DNA of 64,000 bases from SHZL01 sp963815185. GTDB taxonomy: Bacteria > Pseudomonadota > Gammaproteobacteria > Xanthomonadales > SZUA-36. How positions within the stretch are numbered: the first letter of the stretch is position 1; the number at the start of each line of letters is the position of its first letter. Where the stretch lies: the NCBI GenBank assembly GCA_963815185.1, contig CAWFGC010000009.1, positions 558,001 to 622,000 on the forward strand. Direction: 5' to 3'. The position numbers were made by a program, and so were the translations under genes. Below are positions 59,173-64,000 of this stretch, in pieces. The notes below the pieces were generated by a model. The model was not told where the DNA came from. It saw only the letters and a program-made list of their open reading frames with translations, and searched no databases.

Positions 59173-59991
59173 TCATGCAATGGCCTGACCGCCATCGACC
59201 ACGATGGTCTGCCCGGTAATGAAGGCTCCGGCAGCCGAGGCGAGCAATGCGACCGCCCCGGTGAGTTCCAGCGGCTGTCCCAGCCGCTTGAGCAAGATAT
59301 CTTCCTTCATCTTTTGCTGATGCGCTTCATCCAGGGATTCGGTCATGCCACTTACCATGGAGCCGGGAGCCACGGCATTGACCCTGATGCCGTGTTCCGC
59401 CCATTGGGCGGCGAGATCCCGGGTGAGGTGGACAATGGCTGCCTTTGAGGTGGTATAAGGCACAACCTGGCCGTCTTGGGGCGTATAGGATAGGTAAGCT
59501 CCGACGGAACTGATGTTGATGATCGAGCCGCCGCCGTTGCCAATCATGCGGCGCGCTGCTTCGCGACAACACAGAAACGTCCCGGTCAGATTGACATCCA
59601 TGACTCTTTGCCACCCGGACAGCGGAATTTCGTGCGGCAGGCCCCACCATGAAACCCCGGCATTGTTGATTGCAATATCGAGCCGTCCCAGCTTGTCGCA
59701 CGCTTGTGCAACGGTACTGGCAATATCTTCCTCCCTGGTGACATCGCAATGCAGACCGATTGTGCGGCGCCCGAATACAGCGGCAATCCGTTGCGCGATA
59801 TCGATGCACTGCTCCTGCTTGCGAGCCGCCAATGCCACGTCGCAACCGAGATCAGCCAGCGCAAAAGCCATCGCTTCCGCCAGGGCGCCATGTCCGCCAT
59901 TGATGAGGGCGACTTGCCCGTCCAGGCGGTATTGGTCCGCGACGAAGCCCGGTTTGTACCGGGCCTGAAACGAGTCCTGCTTATGCGGCAA
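59173..59991 (-). CDS. SDR-family oxidoreductase
   Basis: A 272-residue short-chain dehydrogenase resembling gluconate 5-dehydrogenase-like enzymes. NAINNAGVSWW, catalytic SSVGAYL serine, YTTSKAA and AEHGIRVNAVAPG are present, as is ITGQTIVVDGG. The nucleotide loop is unusual: INGGHGALAEAMA instead of TGxxxGIG. This may change NAD(P) binding. The start at ATG 59991 has AAGGAGAG upstream, and an 8-bp inverted repeat (CCTGGGCG) precedes it. Substrate is unknown. Confidence 0.88.
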   Translation of the reverse strand: MPHKQDSFQARYKPGFVADQYRLDGQVALINGGHGALAEAMAFALADLGCDVALAARKQEQCIDIAQRIAAVFGRRTIGLHCDVTREEDIASTVAQACDKLGRLDIAINNAGVSWWGLPHEIPLSGWQRVMDVNLTGTFLCCREAARRMIGNGGGSIINISSVGAYLSYTPQDGQVVPYTTSKAAIVHLTRDLAAQWAEHGIRVNAVAPGSMVSGMTESLDEAHQQKMKEDILLKRLGQPLELTGAVALLASAAGAFITGQTIVVDGGQAIA

Positions 59992-60069
59992 CTTGACTCT
60001 CCTTGCCTGGGCGGTTCATGAATCATGCAAAGGCTCGCCCAGGTTGACACTTTTAATGCATCAGGGCTA

Positions 60070-60234
60070 GTGGCCTGTAACAGCCAAATACAGAAGTGCC
60101 TTGCGAACCGGGACGGCCGATTGCTGTGTCGCTCGCCTTGCGAATATGCGAGAGCTATTCGACGCGGCTCGCTTCGTGCACTCGGCTCGTCCGGTCCATC
60201 GCCTTTCACTCCCGTATTGGCTGTTACAGGCCAC
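60070..60234. mobile_element. MITE-like element with terminal inverted repeats and TA flanks
   Basis: A 165-bp element. The left end reads TAGTGGCCTGTAACAGCC and the right end, on the other strand, reads the same; the match continues to about 24 bp with one base of slippage. Both ends are flanked by TA (60068-60069 and 60235-60236), the target duplication of Tc1/mariner-IS630 type elements. It has no transposase. The right edge falls in the stop codon of the crotonase, which is preserved by the TA duplication. Confidence 0.75.
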
Positions 60235-61032
60235 TAGGTGCCGGTCCAGTTTGGCTTTCTCTTCTCCAGAAATGCCGCGACGCCTTCCTTGGCGTCGTGC
60301 GAATGGTGCACGACGTTGCACGTCATGTGTTCGAGCACCATCAAGGTATCGGTATCGGCATCCAGGCCCCGATTGGCCGCCAACTTGGTCATCCACATGC
60401 AGAATGGACTGAGCTCCAGCATGGGGGCACAGAAATCCTGGACCAACTGGTCGAATTCGGCTTGCAGGTGCGGACGCATTGGCCAGCCCCCACTCCGCGC
60501 ATTCCTTGCCGCTCAGCAATTTACCGGTCAGCATCAGTTCCTTGGCCCGGCGCATCCCGATGTATCGGGGGAGTCTATATATCGGCCCGGCGCCGCCAAA
60601 TAATGCCCGGCGAATGTGAAAATCTCCGATCCTGGCTTCGTCAGCGGCCAGGCAAAAATCGCAGGAGATCAACAATTCGAACCCGCCTGCTACGGCATAT
60701 CCCTCGACAGCGGCTACCGTTGGCTTTTTCATATTGTAAATACGGTCATACGTGCGCGCCGAATCGATACCCAGTTGCATGGATTGTGTCGAGGTGTGCA
60801 GCACCGGGCCTACCAGTTGGTCGAGATCTGCACCGGAGCAGAAGGTGTTACCCCGGCCCCTGAATACCACGACCAAAGCCTTTTCGTCGGCCTCGGCGCG
60901 GATGACTGCCTTTTCCAACTCCTTCAACAACTGGGGACTGACACAATTTCTCTTGTGCGGGCGGTTCAACCATATTGTCGCAATACCGTTATCTGCGACT
61001 TCATATTGGATAACATCTTTCTCTTTAGTCAT
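60234..61032 (-). pseudogene. Enoyl-CoA hydratase/isomerase, frameshifted
   Basis: Crotonase fold: GIATIWLNRPHKRNCVSPQL, the oxyanion region VVFRGRGNTFCSGADLDQL, VAAVEGYAVAGGFELLISCDF, then ECAEWGLANA. There an extra base near 60474 shifts the frame; the other frame goes on PHLQAEFDQLVQDFCAP to KRKPNWTGT. Length 799 bp is whole codons plus one. The stop TAG is shared with the edge of the MITE. It would hydrate an enoyl-CoA of the pathway. It is divergent from the next SDR across site h. Confidence 0.85.
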
Positions 61033-61149
61033 CTGCTGGCTCCTGAAACCAAGGTACTCGTGAAGAAGGCACTGTTCAACCGCGACGATACAACCAATTT
61101 ACATCATGTTACTTGTCAAAAAGTCGATTTTTGGTGCAAGATCAATAAC

Positions 61150-61163
61150 TGACCGTCTGGTCG
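61150..61163. promoter_or_regulatory. TetR-type palindrome, site h
   Basis: TGACCG-TC-TGGTCG, two symmetrical mismatches that keep the palindrome, followed by GTT. It lies 118 bp before the crotonase start and 41 bp before the SDR ATG at 61204. Confidence 0.65.
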
Positions 61164-61203
61164 GTTGGGATAAAATTTAACATTGCAATCCCGCGGTGTC
61201 AAT

Positions 61204-61980
61204 ATGGCTCGTAAAATGTTTGAGGTTTTGACGGAAATGCGTTTCGAAGGCAAAGTGGCAATCATAACCGGTGGTGCCGGCGATATCGGTAAGGCCACCG
61301 CCGAACTGATCGCCCGGGAGGGCGGTAAGGTCCTGATCGCCGACATGGCACAGGAAGGCGTCGATGTGGCCGCGGCGATGCAAGCGGACGGGCTGGAGGT
61401 CGAGTTCCTCAATGTCGATATCAGCCAGGAAGATCAGGTGGAGAAAATGGTCAGGACCGCCGTGGCCCGGTGGGCACGACTGGATGTGATGGTGGCGAAT
61501 GCCGGAATCGGCGGGCTCGGAGCGGCTGATACGACTTCACTGGCTGATTGGAACCGGGTTATCGGGGTCAATCTCACAGGTGTCTATCTGTGTATCAAGC
61601 ACGCGGTGCCGGCGCTGCGGGCTTTCGGGGGTGGCGCCATCGTCAATACTGCTTCAATCATGGGACTGGTCGGGACTTTGGGCGCGCTTCCCTATACGGC
61701 AGCCAAGGGCGCCGTGGTCAACATGACCCGTAGCGCGGCCCTGGACCATGCGATCGACGGAATAAGGATCAATGCTGTGTGTCCCGGGCATCTGGAAAAG
61801 CCGACCCTTCGGGCGGAAGTGGGGGCGCCTCGCAATGACGAACTGCTGGCCCAGTATCCGCTCGGGCGTCTCGGACGACCGGAGGATGTCGCCCACGCCA
61901 TTGCCTTCCTTGCTTCGGATGCGGCTGCTTTTATCACCGGCACAGCTCTGGTGGTGGACGGTGGCTATACGGCCAGGTAG
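61204..61980 (+). CDS. SDR-family oxidoreductase
   Basis: A short-chain dehydrogenase of about 258 residues with GKVAIITGGAGDIGKATAEL, MVANAGIGGLGAAD, catalytic YTAAKGAVVN and GTALVVDGGYTAR. The start is uncertain: TTG 61183, ATG 61204 (MARKMFEV) and ATG 61237 (MRFEGKVA) are in frame; I use 61204. It is the first of two SDR genes on the plus strand, 42 bp apart, under site h. Likely oxidises or reduces a hydroxyacyl or steroid-like alcohol; the exact substrate is unknown. Confidence 0.88.
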   Translation: MARKMFEVLTEMRFEGKVAIITGGAGDIGKATAELIAREGGKVLIADMAQEGVDVAAAMQADGLEVEFLNVDISQEDQVEKMVRTAVARWARLDVMVANAGIGGLGAADTTSLADWNRVIGVNLTGVYLCIKHAVPALRAFGGGAIVNTASIMGLVGTLGALPYTAAKGAVVNMTRSAALDHAIDGIRINAVCPGHLEKPTLRAEVGAPRNDELLAQYPLGRLGRPEDVAHAIAFLASDAAAFITGTALVVDGGYTAR

Positions 61981-62022
61981 CAATGTTGTAATCCTTGACG
62001 AAGACAGCGCGGAGGAACCGGA

Positions 62023-62787
62023 TTGAAACTTGATTTTGCAGAAAAAGTTGCGTTAATTACGGGAGGTGGCAACGGGATTGGCCGCGCGCTATGCCTCGAA
62101 TTTGCGCGCTCTGGTGCCCGTGTGGCCTGTGTCGATATCGATGAGGTACAGGGTTCTGAAACCGTTCAAATGATTGCCGGCGAAGGCGGGGAGGCAATTT
62201 TTATCAGGGCCGATGTATCCAATAGCAGCGATGTTCAAAATTACGTGGCGGAAACGCTCACGGCCTTTGGGAGAATCGATGTATTCGTGAACAATGCCGG
62301 CATGGAGGGCGCTGTCGTCGCTACCGTGGATTATCCTGAGGATGTCTTTGATCAGGTGATGGCGGTCAATGTCAGGGGTGTTTTTCTCGGGCTGAAATAT
62401 GTTTTGCCCATCATGCAAGAAAAGGGATCGGGCGCAGTGATCAACATGGGATCAACCGGCAGTCACGTGGGCGCGCCAGGCGTATGTGCCTATACCGCCA
62501 GCAAACACGCAGTATTGGGATTGACCCGGACTGCGGCGCTTGAAGTTGCGAAGTACGGCATCAGGGTCAACGCGGTATGCCCGGGCGGTACCAATACACG
62601 TATGCTCAAATCCCTTATCGCGGCAAGATCCGGCCATGAAGACATGGCATTCAACCTTGCCACACCCAATGGGCGCACTGCCGAGGTGAAGGAGATCGCC
62701 GCAGCGGTGCTGTTTTTGGCTTCGGATTTGGCTTCGCACATTGTTGGCCAGTATCTGATCATCGATGGTGGCCGGCTTGCGATGTAG
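62023..62787 (+). CDS. SDR-family oxidoreductase
   Basis: A 254-residue short-chain dehydrogenase with KVALITGGGNGIGRALCLEF, VFVNNAGMEGAVV, catalytic YTASKHAVLG and GQYLIIDGGRLAM. The start is TTG 62023 with GGAGGA 6 bp upstream, clearly the ribosome-binding site; no ATG fits. It follows the previous SDR by 42 bp and should share its transcript. Two consecutive SDRs suggest successive or alternative alcohol/ketone steps. Confidence 0.9.
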   Translation: MKLDFAEKVALITGGGNGIGRALCLEFARSGARVACVDIDEVQGSETVQMIAGEGGEAIFIRADVSNSSDVQNYVAETLTAFGRIDVFVNNAGMEGAVVATVDYPEDVFDQVMAVNVRGVFLGLKYVLPIMQEKGSGAVINMGSTGSHVGAPGVCAYTASKHAVLGLTRTAALEVAKYGIRVNAVCPGGTNTRMLKSLIAARSGHEDMAFNLATPNGRTAEVKEIAAAVLFLASDLASHIVGQYLIIDGGRLAM

Positions 62788-62921
62788 TGCAAAGACGGGC
62801 AACTTTTCGATGCGATGCCAAGGAGTGTTGCCGGCGGAATTCTTGACGTTGCGGCTCGATCAGGCATTTACCGCGGTTCAGGTGGATCAGTTGTGGTGTT
62901 GACGCAGCTTCGCCAGTCCGG

Positions 62922-64000
62922 TCAGCCCGGCTGAAACACCTCGCCCAGCAAAACCGGTTCGCGGGCGCCGGTAATGCAGCGCGTATCCTGCAGGCGCCCG
63001 GCCAGCCGTTCGCGCGCCAGCCAGGCAAACAGGATGCCCTCCATCCAGTCCGGGTCAATGCCATGGCTGGCCGTCGTGTCGACCTCGATGCCCGGCAGCA
63101 GCCGGCGGATGCGCCGGAGCAGGTCGAGGTTATGCACGCCACCTCCGCAAACCAGCAGTTCGTTTGCAGCGGTTTTTCCGACCGCCGTCGCTATCGAATG
63201 GGCGGTTAATTCGCTCAGTGTGGCCTGAATGTCGCGGAAACTGGCGCTGAGCGCGTCTGGCTTGCGTTGCTCGAGATGCTGCTGCAGCCAGTGGAGATTG
63301 AAGTACTCGACGCCCGTACTCTTCGGCGGCCGCGCGCTGAAATAGGGGTCCGAACACAACAGCTCGAGCAGTTTATGGTCGACCTCTCCACCCGCCGCCC
63401 ATTGGCCTCCTTCGTCGTAGTCGCAGTTTTTGTGCTTGCGCATCCATGCATCCAACAGACAGTTACCCGGCCCGGTGTCATAGCCCACGACCGTTCCCGT
63501 TGCATTGAGCAGTGAAATGTTCGCAATGCCGCCGAGGTTGAGCACGGCGCGTACTCCGTCCGCCGGTATCAACAGCGCTGCATGTAACAGCGGAGCCAGC
63601 GGTGCTCCCTGGCCGCCCGCGCGCAAGTCAGCCTGGCGGAATTGACCCACGGTGCATATGCCGGTCAGATCTGCAATGCGCTGGGGATTGCCCAACTGGA
63701 TGCTTTCCGCCTGGTGCTTTTCCGGCTTATGCCACACCGTCTGACCGTGTGAGCCAATGGCTGCCACCACGTTGGCCGGTATTCTGGACTGATCCAGCAG
63801 GGCCCAGGCAGAAAGAGCGAAAAACTGCGCCAACTGTTCGTCTGCCATGGCCATTTCATCCTCATCCGGGCGCTGGCGGCGTTGGATCATGTGCCGCAGC
63901 AACTCCGCCAAATCCGGCGGATAGGCCACGCACAACGAGGCCACACATTCGGTTTTTTCTTCGTCGAAGTGAACCAGTACAGCGTCCACGCCATCGCGGC
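62922..64000 (-). CDS. anmK: Anhydro-N-acetylmuramic acid kinase, 5' end beyond the window
   Basis: Recycles anhydro-MurNAc from cell-wall turnover to MurNAc 6-phosphate. The visible part begins RDGVDAVLVHFDEEK, so the N-terminal GTSxDG loop is cut at the window edge. ASK-fold motifs are AAIGSHGQTVWHKP, LNLGGIANISLL, GYDTGPGNCLLDAWM and LLVCGGGVHN. It ends GEVFQPG. It is housekeeping and marks the end of the catabolic block; 134 bp without a gene separate it from the SDR, convergent. Confidence 0.93.
   Translation of the reverse strand, partial: RDGVDAVLVHFDEEKTECVASLCVAYPPDLAELLRHMIQRRQRPDEDEMAMADEQLAQFFALSAWALLDQSRIPANVVAAIGSHGQTVWHKPEKHQAESIQLGNPQRIADLTGICTVGQFRQADLRAGGQGAPLAPLLHAALLIPADGVRAVLNLGGIANISLLNATGTVVGYDTGPGNCLLDAWMRKHKNCDYDEGGQWAAGGEVDHKLLELLCSDPYFSARPPKSTGVEYFNLHWLQQHLEQRKPDALSASFRDIQATLSELTAHSIATAVGKTAANELLVCGGGVHNLDLLRRIRRLLPGIEVDTTASHGIDPDWMEGILFAWLARERLAGRLQDTRCITGAREPVLLGEVFQPG

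Overview
The window reads as a chromosomal segment of an aerobic, GC-rich gammaproteobacterium. The basis is family content and gene order: a cyanide-insensitive-type cytochrome bd oxidase, an AttEFGH-like ABC system, a bufferin operon, a methylmalonyl-CoA propionate pathway and a large acyl-CoA catabolic cluster. The exact order or genus cannot be fixed from sequence alone. No rRNA, tRNA or CRISPR array was seen.

Layout. 1-1.4 kb: cytochrome bd oxidase genes. 1.7-12.1 kb: a sugar-phosphate block with gnd-pgl on the plus strand converging on zwf, tal, pgi and an in-frame phosphoglucomutase-glucan phosphorylase fusion on the minus strand. Together they would convert stored glucan to glucose 1-phosphate, glucose 6-phosphate and the oxidative pentose phosphate pathway. 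12.1-18.4 kb: an ABC exporter-like operon (ATPase, double FtsX permease, AttH-like lipoprotein), a BON-MscS channel and a YccF protein. 18.5-22.5 kb: a frameshifted crotonase, then a bufferin-type RiPP operon bufA2-bufB-bufC and an acyltransferase. 22.6-27.1 kb: a secreted zincin-like protein, a group II intron with maturase, a conserved CxxC membrane protein and a gutted amine-oxidase pseudogene. 27.1-34.4 kb: the complete propionyl-CoA to succinyl-CoA set (mutase, carboxylase beta and alpha, MeaB, epimerase).

34.7-62.8 kb is a catabolic regulon: wax ester synthase/DGAT, hemerythrin protein, lipase, SnoaL protein, aldehyde dehydrogenase, a double acyl-CoA dehydrogenase, thiolase with DUF35 partner, a dienoyl-CoA reductase-like flavoenzyme, LLM oxidoreductase, acyl-CoA synthetase, MDR reductase, SRPBCC protein, TonB receptor, four SDRs, a kinase plus ACAD11-like dehydrogenase pair, an MFS transporter, a crotonase and a TetR regulator. 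Eight near-identical palindromes (CGACCG-NN-CGGTCG) lie only in its intergenic regions and probably bind that TetR protein. The gene content points to import and degradation of a hydrophobic carboxylic or polycyclic/branched substrate, whose identity the sequence does not reveal.

Seven single-base insertions interrupt five otherwise well-conserved genes (crotonase at 18.76 kb, thiolase, SDR, TetR and crotonase at 60.5 kb). Because all are +1 insertions with intact protein sequence on both sides, base-calling error in the assembly is at least as likely as decay. A 165-bp MITE with TA flanks sits in the stop codon of the second crotonase. The window ends inside anmK.
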